Below, one piece after another: positions 6,901-15,621 of a DNA stretch of 64,000 bases. Below the pieces are notes generated by a model. The model saw nothing but the letters and a program-made list of their open reading frames with translations. It was not told the DNA's origin and did no database searches. The translations under genes were made by a program, and so were the position numbers. The stretch's first letter is position 1; the number at the start of each line of letters is the position of its first letter. Origin of the DNA: Catenulispora sp. GP43 (GTDB taxonomy: Bacteria > Actinomycetota > Actinomycetes > Streptomycetales > Catenulisporaceae); contig NZ_JBGCCT010000006.1 of the NCBI RefSeq assembly GCF_041260665.1, forward strand, positions 186,001 through 250,000. The letters run 5' to 3'.

Positions 6901-8256
6901 TCAAACCCCGGTCGGGCAGTCGGGGTCGAACGCGGCCGCCAGGAGGATCTCCTCCATCGTCCGCAGCACGCTCACTTGCTCGGCCGGGGTGAGGGCCTGG
7001 GTGTCCGCGCGCAGTGTCACGTTCACCGTGTCCGGGCTGCCGTTGACGTCCAGGTACGCCTTGACGTCCGGCGAGTTCGACCGGATCCCCCAGGTCAGGC
7101 GGGACAGCGGCACCGCGTCCCAGATCTGCCCGGGGTCCGCCACCGCCTCGGGCTCGGCCACCGGCTGCGCCAGCGTCTTGCGCCGGTCGTTGAAGTACAG
7201 CATCAGGTCCAGCGACTCACCGCGCTCCTTCTCGACCCGTTCGCGCAGCTCCGCGAGTTTGCGCGGGTCGTAATACGCGTTCTTGCCGGTGGCGATCTGC
7301 GCGTGCCAGGCACGCGACACCGCCTCGTCGAAGGTGCAGTCGCGCAGGTCGAACACGCACAGGCCGGGCTGGGCCAAAGCGCTGACCGAGCGGGCGAAGT
7401 CCGGCCGGAACCGGTTGCTCACCACCATCCGGATCGCGCTCGGTCCGGCCTTGGTGACCTTCTCCAGCGCCACCGCGTAGGCGGTGAGCAGTACCGGGCC
7501 GCTGTGCAAGCCGGTGCGGGCGCTGATCGCGCCGACCGCCAGGTACGCCGCGCGCGAGTCGTACGTGCAGTCCCACCAACGCGGATCGCTCCCGGGGTAG
7601 GGCCCGTTGAAGCGCCGCGCCGGAACCTCCATCAGCCAGCGTTCCCAGTACCGCAGCGAGGCCTGGCACTGCCGCTGCGCGGAGGACTCGCGCTGTTTGC
7701 GGGCCAGAGCGCGCGGCTGGACGCCGCCGCGCTCGCCGAGCTCGGCGCCGCTGTCGCGGTCCAGGTTCTCCAGGTCCCCGACCAGGGCGTCGAAGCCGTA
7801 GGCGTCGATCGCCATGTGCGGGTACATCGCCACGAAATGGTCCGGCACGCCGTCCTTGCGGATGACGGCCATCCGCACCGGCCAGTCCTTCGCGATGTCG
7901 AAGGGCTCGAACTCGTACTGCTCGCGCACCGCCTCGGCGACCTCGGCGGGGTCCTCGCCGTCCGCGATGTCGACCACTTCGAGCCCGACCTCGCCCCGGT
8001 CGGCCACGACCTGCCGGGGCGAGCCGTCCGCCTCGGTGCGGATCAGGGTGCGCAGCGACTCGTGCCGCCGCATGATGAACGCCAGCAGGTGCTCGAGGTG
8101 CTGGAGGGTCGTCCCCTCCTCCAGCTTCATCGCTCCGCCGACCAGGAACACCCCGCCGAAGCCGTTCATCATCCGCCAGACGGTCCACTGCCCCCAGGTG
8201 AGTTCCTCCGTGCCGGCACCGTCGCCTTCGAAGGGCACCATGATCGTGTGCCGCAT
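6901..8256 (-). CDS. Stand-alone condensation-domain protein (C3)
   Basis: A 451-residue paralogue of C1: both open with a VPFxGxGAG segment and share WGQ, VSNRFRPD/G and FNDR blocks. The active-site motif is PHMAIDAYG, so the catalytic His and Asp remain but the first His is Pro and the final Gly is Ala. Loss of the flanking residues may change substrate range or leave a weak or structural protein. ATG 8256 is chosen because MRHTIMVPFEG aligns with C1. It lies between the nucleotide-sugar enzyme and C2 in the minus operon. Confidence 0.7.
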   Translation of the reverse strand: MRHTIMVPFEGDGAGTEELTWGQWTVWRMMNGFGGVFLVGGAMKLEEGTTLQHLEHLLAFIMRRHESLRTLIRTEADGSPRQVVADRGEVGLEVVDIADGEDPAEVAEAVREQYEFEPFDIAKDWPVRMAVIRKDGVPDHFVAMYPHMAIDAYGFDALVGDLENLDRDSGAELGERGGVQPRALARKQRESSAQRQCQASLRYWERWLMEVPARRFNGPYPGSDPRWWDCTYDSRAAYLAVGAISARTGLHSGPVLLTAYAVALEKVTKAGPSAIRMVVSNRFRPDFARSVSALAQPGLCVFDLRDCTFDEAVSRAWHAQIATGKNAYYDPRKLAELRERVEKERGESLDLMLYFNDRRKTLAQPVAEPEAVADPGQIWDAVPLSRLTWGIRSNSPDVKAYLDVNGSPDTVNVTLRADTQALTPAEQVSVLRTMEEILLAAAFDPDCPTGV

Positions 8257-8279
8257 CAGTGTCACCGCCCGTTCCGCGC

Positions 8280-9245
8280 TCAAGAATCCTGCCGCCCGGC
8301 GAACCAGTCGATGGTCGCGGTGAGCCCCTTGTCGAGGTCCACGACCGGCGCCCAGCCCAGCGCCTCGATCGCCCGGGTGATGTCCGGGCGCCGCAGGTCC
8401 GGGTCGTCGCCGGGGCGCGGCACGAACACCGTCGGCGCCACCGACCCGCACAGCTCCCGCACCCGGTCGGCCAGCTGCAGGATGGTCAGCTCGGCAGGGT
8501 TGCCGATGTTGACCGGTCCGGGGTGGCCGGAGCGGGCCGCGGCCAGGATGCCGGCGACCGTGTCGTCCACGTAGCACAGCGACCTGGTCTGCGAGCCGTC
8601 CCCGGCGACCGTGATCGGCCGCCCGGCCAGCGCCTGGGTGACGAACGTCGGCACCGCGCGGCCGTCCAGCGGCCGCATCCGCGGGCCGTAGGTGTTGAAC
8701 AGCCGCACGATCGTCGTGTCGAACCCCAGATGCGCGCGGTGCGTCGCGGTCAGCGCCTCGGCGAACCGCTTCGCCTCGTCGTACTGGCTGCGCGGCCCGA
8801 TCGGGTTCACGTTGCCCCAGTAGGACTCGACCTGCGGATGCACCTGCGGGTCGCCGTAGACCTCGGAGGTGGAGGCCAGCAGGAAACGCGCGTTCTTGCA
8901 GCCGGCCAGCTCCAGCGCGTGCAGGGTGCCGTGCGCGCCGGCCTTCAGGGTGGCCAGCGGATGGCGCGCGTAGTCGTGTGGCGAGGCCGGGGAGGCCAGG
9001 TGGAACACCGCGTCCACCGGGCCCCGGACGTCGAAGGGTTCTGTGACGTCGTGCTCCAGCAGCTCGAATCCGGGGTCGCCGGCCAGGTGCGCGACGTTCT
9101 CCGGCGAGCCGGTGAGGAAGTTGTCGACGCACACCACGGCCGCGCCGGAGTCGCGCAGCCGGTCGCACAGGTGGGAGCCGACGAAACCGGCGCCGCCGGT
9201 CACGACCGCCCGGCGGATCTCGCGTTCTGTCGTGGTGCCGGTCAT
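8280..9245 (-). CDS. NAD-dependent sugar epimerase/dehydratase, UDP-glucuronate decarboxylase-like
   Basis: A 321-residue extended SDR. The dinucleotide motif TGGAGFVGSHL lies at the N-terminus, and the YDEAK catalytic Tyr/Lys with an upstream Ser-rich STSEVYGDP block is the pattern of UDP-xylose synthases (UDP-glucuronic acid decarboxylases). The RLFNTYGPRM and VNIGNP blocks support this. With the glycosyltransferase three genes upstream, it may supply a pentose donor for decoration of the product. Closely related 4-epimerases or dehydratases cannot be excluded. Confidence 0.75.
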   Translation of the reverse strand: MTGTTTEREIRRAVVTGGAGFVGSHLCDRLRDSGAAVVCVDNFLTGSPENVAHLAGDPGFELLEHDVTEPFDVRGPVDAVFHLASPASPHDYARHPLATLKAGAHGTLHALELAGCKNARFLLASTSEVYGDPQVHPQVESYWGNVNPIGPRSQYDEAKRFAEALTATHRAHLGFDTTIVRLFNTYGPRMRPLDGRAVPTFVTQALAGRPITVAGDGSQTRSLCYVDDTVAGILAAARSGHPGPVNIGNPAELTILQLADRVRELCGSVAPTVFVPRPGDDPDLRRPDITRAIEALGWAPVVDLDKGLTATIDWFAGRQDS

Positions 9246-9256
9246 GCTGCCCCCGC

Positions 9257-10222
9257 TCACGACTCGCGCAGCGAGCGGCCGGTCTTGGTCAGGAACACGT
9301 CGTCCAGCGTCGGCCGGTGCACCTCGATGGTGGCCGTGGCGATCCCGGCCTCGTCCAGCGTGCGCATCACCCGCGGCACCGCGGTCTCGCCGGCCTCGAC
9401 CGCCAGCCGCAGCCGGCCGCCGTCGCGGACCTCGACCTCGGACAGGTAGTCCTGGCCCTTCAGGATCTCGGCCGCCTTCTCGGTGAAGTCCTCGCCGACG
9501 CCGACCGTGACGATGTCGCCGGAGATCTCCCGCTTGAGCGCGTCCGGCGTGCCCTCGGCGACGACGGTGCCGCCGTCGATGATCGCCACGCGGTCGCAGA
9601 GCTGGTCGGCCTCTTCGAGGTAGTGCGTGGTGAGGAAGACGGTCATGCCCTCCGAGCGCAGCCGCCGCACCTCGTCCCACATGTGCGCGCGGCTCTGCGG
9701 GTCCAGGCCGGTCGTCGGCTCATCGAGGAAGACCACCTTGGGCTGGTGGATGATGCCCATCGCGATGTCGACGCGCCGGCGCTGGCCGCCGGAGTAGGTC
9801 TTGCACGGCCGGTCGGCGTACTCGGTGAGGTCGAAGGCGGCCAGGGCCGCCACGGCCCGGCGCTGTGCCTCGGCCTTGCTGATGCCGTGCATTCGAGCCT
9901 GAAGGACCAGCTCCTCGCGCGCCGTGGCGTCGTCCGTGGTGGCGCCGCCCTGCGCGATGTAGCCGATCGCCTCGCGGACCTTGGCCTGCTCGGTGCGCAG
10001 GTCGGCGCCGGCGATCGTGGCCTCGCCGGCGTCCGGCGGGATGAGCGTGGCCAGCATGCGCAGGGTGCTGGTCTTGCCGGCGCCGTTGGGGCCCAGGAAC
10101 CCGAAGATCTCGCCCTCGGCGACGTCCAGATCGACCCCGACCACCGCGTCCACCTTGGTGGTCTTGCGCTTCGAACGGGTCTCGTAGCTCTTGGCCAGAC
10201 CCTTGACTTCGATGATGCCCAT
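9257..10222 (-). CDS. ABC exporter ATP-binding protein, DrrA-like
   Basis: A 321-residue ATPase with Walker A GPNGAGKTS, signature YSGGQRRRVDIA, Walker B VVFLDEPTTGLD and a switch His (LTTHYLEEAD). The C-terminal extension of about 90 residues is typical of DrrA-type drug or natural-product exporters. ATG 10222 has GGAG 6 nt upstream. It is paired with the permease immediately upstream in the operon and probably exports or gives self-resistance to the glycosylated product. Confidence 0.88.
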   Translation of the reverse strand: MGIIEVKGLAKSYETRSKRKTTKVDAVVGVDLDVAEGEIFGFLGPNGAGKTSTLRMLATLIPPDAGEATIAGADLRTEQAKVREAIGYIAQGGATTDDATAREELVLQARMHGISKAEAQRRAVAALAAFDLTEYADRPCKTYSGGQRRRVDIAMGIIHQPKVVFLDEPTTGLDPQSRAHMWDEVRRLRSEGMTVFLTTHYLEEADQLCDRVAIIDGGTVVAEGTPDALKREISGDIVTVGVGEDFTEKAAEILKGQDYLSEVEVRDGGRLRLAVEAGETAVPRVMRTLDEAGIATATIEVHRPTLDDVFLTKTGRSLRES

Positions 10223-10248
10223 CGTCTTCTCCTTCCTTGCCGGGGGCT

Positions 10249-11013
10249 TTAGCGGACCGACTTGGCGAACTTGCGGCCCGACCACGCGATGGTGATGACC
10301 GCCAGGGCGCCGAGCATCGCGAAGGCCTTCCAGATCGAGGGGTCGCCCGGGTGGCCGGTGAACAGCGCGCGCATCCCGGTGACGGCCCAGTTGAACGGGT
10401 TGCCGTTGGCGGTGTCGCGCAGCCACAGCGGCGCCAGCGCGATCGGCAGCAGCGTCCCGGACAGCAGCATCAGCGGCTGCGCCACGTTGTTGATCAGCTG
10501 GCCGAGCACCGCCGGGTTCTTGATCTTCAGCGCCACGCCGTAGGAGAACGACGCGCTGGTCAGCGTGATCAGGGCCAGGATGCCGTAGCCGATGAGCAGC
10601 GCCGGGATGCTCACGGTCAGCCCGAACAGCAGCGAGAGCACGATGATGATGGCCGCCTGGACCACCAGCACCACCACGTCGCGCAGGGCCCGGCCCAGCA
10701 GCAGCGCCAGCCGGCTCACCGGGGTCACCCGGGCCCGCTCGACGATGCCAGAGGCCAGCTCGCGCAGCAGGTCGAAGCCCGCGTACAAGCCGCCGGCCAG
10801 GGCGAGGGCGACCAGCATGCCGGGGACGTAGATGCGGTAGGCCTGGGCCTGGGAATGCGCGCCCATCGTCGCCAGCGCCGGCTTGAGCAGCGGCGCGAAC
10901 AGCAGCAGGAAGACCACCGGCTGGGACACGCCGAGCACCACCCACAGCGGCGAGCGCAGCATCAGCTGGAGGTTGCGGTGGAAGATCAGCCAGGTGTCAC
11001 GCAGGACTTTCAA
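10249..11013 (-). CDS. ABC-2 type exporter permease, DrrB-like
   Basis: A 254-residue membrane protein with about six hydrophobic segments and the ABC-2 signature region (PFNWAVTGMRALFTG). I start it at TTG 11013 (LKVLRDTWLIFHRN), because GGGAGGG is 5 nt upstream and the frame farther 5' reads as low-quality Arg/Pro/Ser sequence from the preceding gene. The start overlaps the end of the glycosyltransferase gene by 17 bp. Partner of the DrrA-like ATPase. Confidence 0.85.
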   Translation of the reverse strand: MKVLRDTWLIFHRNLQLMLRSPLWVVLGVSQPVVFLLLFAPLLKPALATMGAHSQAQAYRIYVPGMLVALALAGGLYAGFDLLRELASGIVERARVTPVSRLALLLGRALRDVVVLVVQAAIIIVLSLLFGLTVSIPALLIGYGILALITLTSASFSYGVALKIKNPAVLGQLINNVAQPLMLLSGTLLPIALAPLWLRDTANGNPFNWAVTGMRALFTGHPGDPSIWKAFAMLGALAVITIAWSGRKFAKSVR

Positions 11014-12196
11014 GGGATCCCTCCCTTTCTCGCCGTGAGGCGTCTTGGCCGGCCCCGGCCAGGCGCGCCAGTCGCGCACTGGCGGCGGCGGCACCTCCCG
11101 CGGCGGCGAACGAGTCGCGGACGGCTGCCGCGGCCTTGCCGATGGACGGTTCTTCGAGCACTGACACCAGCGCCGCGCGCAGTGCCTCGGGCCGGACCCG
11201 GGCGAAGCTGACGCGCACACCGGCCCCGGCCGCGGCCACCTGGGCGGCGTTGATCGGCTGGTCGCCCTTGATCGGCGCGACGACCAGCGGGACGCCGTGC
11301 GCCAGCGCCTCGCAGACGGTGTTCAGGCCGCCGTGCGAGACCACCGCGTCCAGCTGCGGCATCAGCTCCAGGACCGGCACGCGGGCGCGGACCAGGACGT
11401 GCTCCGGCGGATCGGGGATGCTCTCCGGCGGCGCGGTCACGATGACCTGGACCCGGTCGCCGAGCGGGCGCACCGCTTCCAGGGCGCGCTGGTAGAAGCC
11501 GTGCGAGTTCTCGGCCGCCAGCGTGCCCATCGAGATCAGGACGTGCTTGCGGCCGGGGTCCAGCCAATCCCGGGGGAAGTCGAGATCGGCGGGACGCTCG
11601 GCCAGGGCCGGACCCACCAGGACCGCGTTGTCCGGCCAGGACAGCTCGCCGGTCAGCGCGGTGCCGGTGAACGCGATCAGCAGGTGCGGCGAGAACCGGA
11701 GGTCGTGCGGCGGCTCGCCGGGCAGGCCGGCGTCGGCCCACATCTTCGCCATGTGGGCCTGGATCCAGGCCTCGACCTTCGGCAGCGCGCGGTAGGGCCG
11801 CGTCAGCTCCATCGTGGTCGGCGCCATCGAGGCCCAGGGGAGGCCGTACCGGTGCGTGACCAGCGCGCCGGCGATCGCGTGCTGGTCCACCGCGACCACG
11901 TCCGGCGCGAAGGCCCGCACCGCCTTGTCGACGCCCTTCAGCGACACCTTGCAATGCGGGACGATGTACTCCTCCCACCGGGTCTTCGCCGCCGCCATCC
12001 CGCGATCGGCCTGGCGGCGGTGCGGACGCAGCGGGATCTGCTGGATCACCGCGTCCGGACCGACCAGCGGCCGCAGGTACGACTCCGAGCCGGCCCACGC
12101 GACGTCGTGGCCTTGCGCGGTCAGCGTTTTCGCGACCGCGGCCATCGGGTTCACGTGGCCGGTCAGCGGGAGGCTGACGAACAGGAACCGGCTCAT
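10997..12196 (-). CDS. UGT/MGT-type glycosyltransferase (GT1)
   Basis: A 399-residue GT-B enzyme. The N-terminus FVSLPLTGHVNPM is the acceptor-domain entry typical of macrolide and phenolic glycosyltransferases, and the donor-binding block is VVSHGGLNTVCEALAHGVPLVV followed by KGDQPINA. Its ATG overlaps the methyltransferase-ACP stop (ATGA). With the UDP-glucuronate decarboxylase-like gene it suggests that the final compound is a glycoside. Confidence 0.85.
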   Translation of the reverse strand: MSRFLFVSLPLTGHVNPMAAVAKTLTAQGHDVAWAGSESYLRPLVGPDAVIQQIPLRPHRRQADRGMAAAKTRWEEYIVPHCKVSLKGVDKAVRAFAPDVVAVDQHAIAGALVTHRYGLPWASMAPTTMELTRPYRALPKVEAWIQAHMAKMWADAGLPGEPPHDLRFSPHLLIAFTGTALTGELSWPDNAVLVGPALAERPADLDFPRDWLDPGRKHVLISMGTLAAENSHGFYQRALEAVRPLGDRVQVIVTAPPESIPDPPEHVLVRARVPVLELMPQLDAVVSHGGLNTVCEALAHGVPLVVAPIKGDQPINAAQVAAAGAGVRVSFARVRPEALRAALVSVLEEPSIGKAAAAVRDSFAAAGGAAAASARLARLAGAGQDASRREREGSLESPA

Positions 12197-13350
12197 GCGC
12201 CGTCGGCCTGCGCGGCGTGCTCGGTGACGAAGGCGGCGACGTCGCCGACGGTGAACGCGATGATCTGGTCGACATCGAGCTCTGCGACGTGTGCGGCCAG
12301 GTCCACGCTCGCGCCGTGGCGCGCCTGCAGGGCCTGGCTCAGCGCGGTCAGCTCGATGCTCTCCAGCTCCAGGTCGCCGTCCAGCGTCGTGGCCGGGGTG
12401 ACGGTCGCCGTCCAAGCGGCGTCCTGGTCCAGGACCACGCGCAGCTGCTCGACGACATCGGCGAAGATGTCAGAGTTCTGCGTCGCTTCGGCCGGCTTGA
12501 CCGCGCGGATCGCGCCGTACGTCACGACGCCGGTGTCGAAGCCCTTCTTCATCAACGGCCCGGCGTAGAAGAACCCCAGGACGTCGGCGCCGCGCTCGCG
12601 CGCCAGCGAGACCATCGTCGCGCGGCCGTGCTCGGGCTTCTTGATCAGCGCGAACTCCGGGTCCCAGGAGTTGGCCACGGCGCGGCTCCAGTCGACCGAG
12701 GCGACCTCGGTGAAGCCGGCCGCGGCGGCCATGCGCTCGTGCTCCTCCAGCGAGGAGAAGCTGGGCATCACCTGGTGCTTCAGGATCAGGTCGATGAGCT
12801 CCTGCTCGTCCGGCTCGAGGACCCCGTCTCGTTGCGACCAGGTGGCGATCGCCAGCCGGCCGCCGGGACGCAGCAGGCGCATCGCCTCGGCGAAGAACGC
12901 TTCGCGGTCGGCGATGTGCATCAGGGATTCCACGGCCCACAGGACGTCGAAGGAGGCGTCGGGGAAGCCGGTGCTCAGCGCGTCCAGCTGGTGGAATTCG
13001 GCGCGGTCGGCCAGGCCGGCCTCGGCCGCCTTCTCGGTGGCGCGGGCCGCCTGCTGCGCGCTCAGGGTCACGCCGACGACGGTGCCGCCGAGCGCGCCGG
13101 CCAGATACAGCGCCGGGCCGCCGATGCCGCAGCCGACGTCCAGGATGCGCGCCCCGTCCGGGACGCCGGCGTAGGAGACGAGTTCGTGGACCAGGCGGTC
13201 GGTGGCGGTGTGCCGGTCCGCGCCGTCGGAGTCCGGGCGCTCGCCCTCGTCCCAATAGCCGTGGTGGACGTGTTCGCCCCACAGTTCTTCGTAAAGATCG
13301 AGCGTCGTGTCGTAATACCGCTCGACCGCCGGGTTGATGTCAGCTTTCAC
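12193..13350 (-). CDS. SAM methyltransferase fused to a C-terminal acyl carrier protein
   Basis: A 385-residue two-domain protein. Residues 1-280 are a class I methyltransferase of the small-molecule C/O type: ILDVGCGIGG near 70 binds SAM, with WAVESLMHI and LLRPGGRLAIATWS downstream. Residues about 295-380 are a carrier domain, with the phosphopantetheine Ser at about 331 in GDLELESIEL and the usual helix IIAFTVGDVAAFVTEH. GTG 13350 has GGAG 5 nt upstream. First gene of the minus operon. The fusion suggests methylation of a substrate tethered to its own carrier, or delivery to the condensation-domain proteins downstream. Confidence 0.8.
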   Translation of the reverse strand: MKADINPAVERYYDTTLDLYEELWGEHVHHGYWDEGERPDSDGADRHTATDRLVHELVSYAGVPDGARILDVGCGIGGPALYLAGALGGTVVGVTLSAQQAARATEKAAEAGLADRAEFHQLDALSTGFPDASFDVLWAVESLMHIADREAFFAEAMRLLRPGGRLAIATWSQRDGVLEPDEQELIDLILKHQVMPSFSSLEEHERMAAAAGFTEVASVDWSRAVANSWDPEFALIKKPEHGRATMVSLARERGADVLGFFYAGPLMKKGFDTGVVTYGAIRAVKPAEATQNSDIFADVVEQLRVVLDQDAAWTATVTPATTLDGDLELESIELTALSQALQARHGASVDLAAHVAELDVDQIIAFTVGDVAAFVTEHAAQADGA

Positions 13351-13673
13351 CGGTGCTCCATTGAATGCAGGGCGGGAAAGGGGGATTCCGGGACGACCGG
13401 CGATGACGCTAGCGGCGTGGCCTGTGCTGGGTCAACGGTGAAAATTTGCACGACGCAATGGCCTTATTTCAGCGCTCTGACCTGCCAACTTTACGGGGAC
13501 TTGGCGGACTCCTTGACGATCGAGTCGCCTTGCGCCAAAGCTTGCGCCGTCGCCGAACGGTTGTGGCGGGTCCGTGCCGCAGCCTTGCGGATCTCTTTGC
13601 GTGCTTACCGTGTGTATCTTTTCGGGCTCTCTCTTTTCGGTATTTCCATTTGGCGTGGGCGGAGGTGTCGGTG
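13351..13673. promoter_or_regulatory. Divergent control region of the two cluster operons
   Basis: This 323-bp gap is the only one over 300 bp and is clearly less GC-rich than its flanks. It separates the minus operon (start 13350) from the plus operon (start 13674). It contains CTTGCGCC as a direct repeat at 13529-13536 and 13541-13548 (12-bp step) and a related CTTGCG at 13584. A frame is open through it into the ligase gene, but GGAGG at 13661-13665 marks the real start. I find no convincing plus-strand -10. Confidence 0.6.
13406..13435 (-). promoter_or_regulatory. Candidate promoter of the minus operon
   Basis: Read on the minus strand, TTGACC (13435-13430) and TAGCGT (13411-13406) are 18 bp apart, giving a start near 13399 and a leader of about 50 nt before GTG 13350. 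The -10 fits TANNNT. Confidence 0.45.
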
Positions 13674-15062
13674 ATGGCTGCGGGAATCGACAATCCCACG
13701 GACCCGGAATGGGTCGACGAAGTGTTGTTGGCTGGCCCTGCGGACCAGGTGTGCCTGGTCCTGGACGCTCCGGTCGACCGCGCGAGGCTGCGGGCGCTGG
13801 TCGCCGAGCGGCGGCGGGTCCTGCACGAGGCCGGCCTGCGCGCCGGCGGCTCGGTCGCGGTGTGCCTGCCGCCGTCGCTGGCGTTCGTGGCGAACCTGCT
13901 GGCGATCTGGCGGATCGGCGCCCGCGCCGCGCTGCTGGACCACCGGCTGACCGCGTTCGAGGTGGAGCAGGCGATCGAGCGGCTCGCGCCGCAGTTCGTG
14001 GTGGGCGTCGAGAAGTCCAGCGGCGGTGCGCTGCGGGCGTTCCAGGACGTGCAGGAGAAGGTCGTCGCGCGAAGCGAGGGCCGGCCTTCCGACACCTCGC
14101 ACGCGCTCATCCAGCTCAGCTCGGGCTCCACCGGGCCGTCGAAGGCGATCGGCCGGACCGCCTCGGACCTGATCGCCGAGATCGACCGGTACAAGGCGAT
14201 CGGCGCCGGCGTGCCGGCCCCCGGCGAGCGGATCGTGTCGCTGGCCTCGATGGTGCACGTGCTGGGCCTGGTCGGCGGGCTGCTGTACGGCCTGCACGCC
14301 GGGGTGCAGCTGGTGCTGCCGGGCCGGATGACCGCCGACGCCATCCTGGACGCCGTGGCCGCCGGCCCCGAGCCGACCACGCTGCTGGGCGTCCCGTTCC
14401 ACATCGAGCTGCTGGCCGCGGTCGCCGAACCGCCCCGGCTGCCGCAGCTGACCGGCATGACCACCGGCGGGGAACTGGTGCGGGCGCAGGTGCACGACGC
14501 CTTCGCCGACCGGTACGGCATCCGGCTCGGGAACATGTACGGGATGACAGAGCTCGGCGTCATCGCGACGGACCTGTTCGGCACCCACCGCCCCGCCGTG
14601 CTGCCGGCCCCCGGCATCCAGATCCGCGCCGATGACGGCGAGCTGCACATCGCGATGGAGAACTCGCCCTACGTCGGCCTCGTGGATCCCGCGCGCTGGT
14701 CCGACGGCTGGCTGCACACCAAGGACGCTGGCAGCGTCGAGGAGGCGACCGGCCTGGTCCGGGTCCGCGGCCGGCGCGACTCGCAGGTCTCGATCGGCGG
14801 CCTGAAGGTCGACCTGAGCGAGGTCGAGCACACCCTGGCCGGCCTGCCCGGCGTCGAGGCCGCGGTGGTGGTGTTCGGCAAGGCGATCGAGGCGTACGTG
14901 GTCCTGGAGCCGGCCGCCGAACTGTCCGCGGTCCAGGACGCCCTGACCGAACGGGTGGCGGCCTACAAGCGGCCGCGGGCCTGGCACGCCGTGCAACAGC
15001 TGCCGCGCACCGCGACCGGAAAGCTCGTCCGCGACCAGAGCGTGCTCTCCGGCGCGCGCTGA
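13674..15062 (+). CDS. AMP-forming acyl/aminoacyl ligase (stand-alone adenylation enzyme)
   Basis: A 462-residue ANL-family enzyme. The phosphate-binding loop is LSSGSTGPSKAI, the later blocks are NMYGMTELG and RDSQVSIGGLKVDLSEVE, and the catalytic lysine of the C-terminal subdomain is in RTATGKLVRDQ. It is short for the family and has no carrier domain. It heads the 20-gene plus operon directly before two free ACPs, so it probably loads one of them. GGAGG at 13661-13665 supports ATG 13674 (GTG 13671 is possible). Substrate unknown; 4-hydroxyphenylglycine or an aryl/fatty acid are the obvious candidates. Confidence 0.8.
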   Translation: MAAGIDNPTDPEWVDEVLLAGPADQVCLVLDAPVDRARLRALVAERRRVLHEAGLRAGGSVAVCLPPSLAFVANLLAIWRIGARAALLDHRLTAFEVEQAIERLAPQFVVGVEKSSGGALRAFQDVQEKVVARSEGRPSDTSHALIQLSSGSTGPSKAIGRTASDLIAEIDRYKAIGAGVPAPGERIVSLASMVHVLGLVGGLLYGLHAGVQLVLPGRMTADAILDAVAAGPEPTTLLGVPFHIELLAAVAEPPRLPQLTGMTTGGELVRAQVHDAFADRYGIRLGNMYGMTELGVIATDLFGTHRPAVLPAPGIQIRADDGELHIAMENSPYVGLVDPARWSDGWLHTKDAGSVEEATGLVRVRGRRDSQVSIGGLKVDLSEVEHTLAGLPGVEAAVVVFGKAIEAYVVLEPAAELSAVQDALTERVAAYKRPRAWHAVQQLPRTATGKLVRDQSVLSGAR

Positions 15063-15093
15063 GCAACTTTCTACCGGAAGGAACGACAAGCCC

Positions 15094-15360
15094 ATGAGCT
15101 CGTTCGACGAGATCAAGACCTTCGCCTTCGAAGCCCTCGGCGAGATGAACTACGACACCGCCGACTTCGACGGCGACACCCAGCTCGGCCCGGCCGGCGT
15201 GGACCTGGAGTCCCTGGCCCTGGCCGAACTCGGCGTCCGCGTCGAGGAGCGCTTCGGCATCCGCTTCAGCGACGACGAGCTCGACGAGCTCGCGACGCTG
15301 ACCATCGACGAGTTCTGCACCGCGGTCGCCACCCGCCTCGCAGCGCACGCCTCGGCCTGA
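15094..15360 (+). CDS. Acyl carrier protein (ACP1)
   Basis: An 88-residue acidic four-helix carrier protein. The phosphopantetheine attachment serine is Ser40 in GVDLESLALAEL, followed by VRVEERFGI as in type II ACPs. It lies 31 bp after the ligase and 3 bp before a second ACP. Likely partner of the ligase and of the ketosynthases downstream. Confidence 0.88.
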   Translation: MSSFDEIKTFAFEALGEMNYDTADFDGDTQLGPAGVDLESLALAELGVRVEERFGIRFSDDELDELATLTIDEFCTAVATRLAAHASA

Positions 15361-15363
15361 CCC

Positions 15364-15621
15364 GTGACGGACCTGGAGCGCGCCGAGCCCGCGACGGCGC
15401 ACCGCGACGAGGTGGTCGCGATGCTGGCGACCTACGGTGAGCGCACCCCCGACGAAGTGCCGGAGAGCGTGGACTCCCTGGAGCTGGCCTGGCTCATCCA
15501 CCAGGTCGAACAGCGCTACGGCCGGCCCTTCGACGCCGACGACGACGCGCTCGCGCGGATGACGACGGTGAGCGCGGTGGTGCGGGTGCTGGGGGAGTTG
15601 GGGTTCGGGGGGACGGGGTGA
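15364..15621 (+). CDS. Acyl carrier protein (ACP2)
   Basis: An 85-residue carrier protein with Ser38 in SVDSLELAWLIHQVEQRYG as the attachment site. It starts at GTG 15364, 3 bp after ACP1, and its stop overlaps the GTG of the ketosynthase (GTGA). It differs clearly from ACP1 outside the DSL region, so the two probably carry different intermediates. Confidence 0.85.
   Translation: MTDLERAEPATAHRDEVVAMLATYGERTPDEVPESVDSLELAWLIHQVEQRYGRPFDADDDALARMTTVSAVVRVLGELGFGGTG

Noticed and set aside
13446-13673. N-terminal extension of the first ligase
   Set aside because: The frame is open, but the region is AT-rich with poor codon bias, and GGAGG at 13661-13665 marks ATG 13674.
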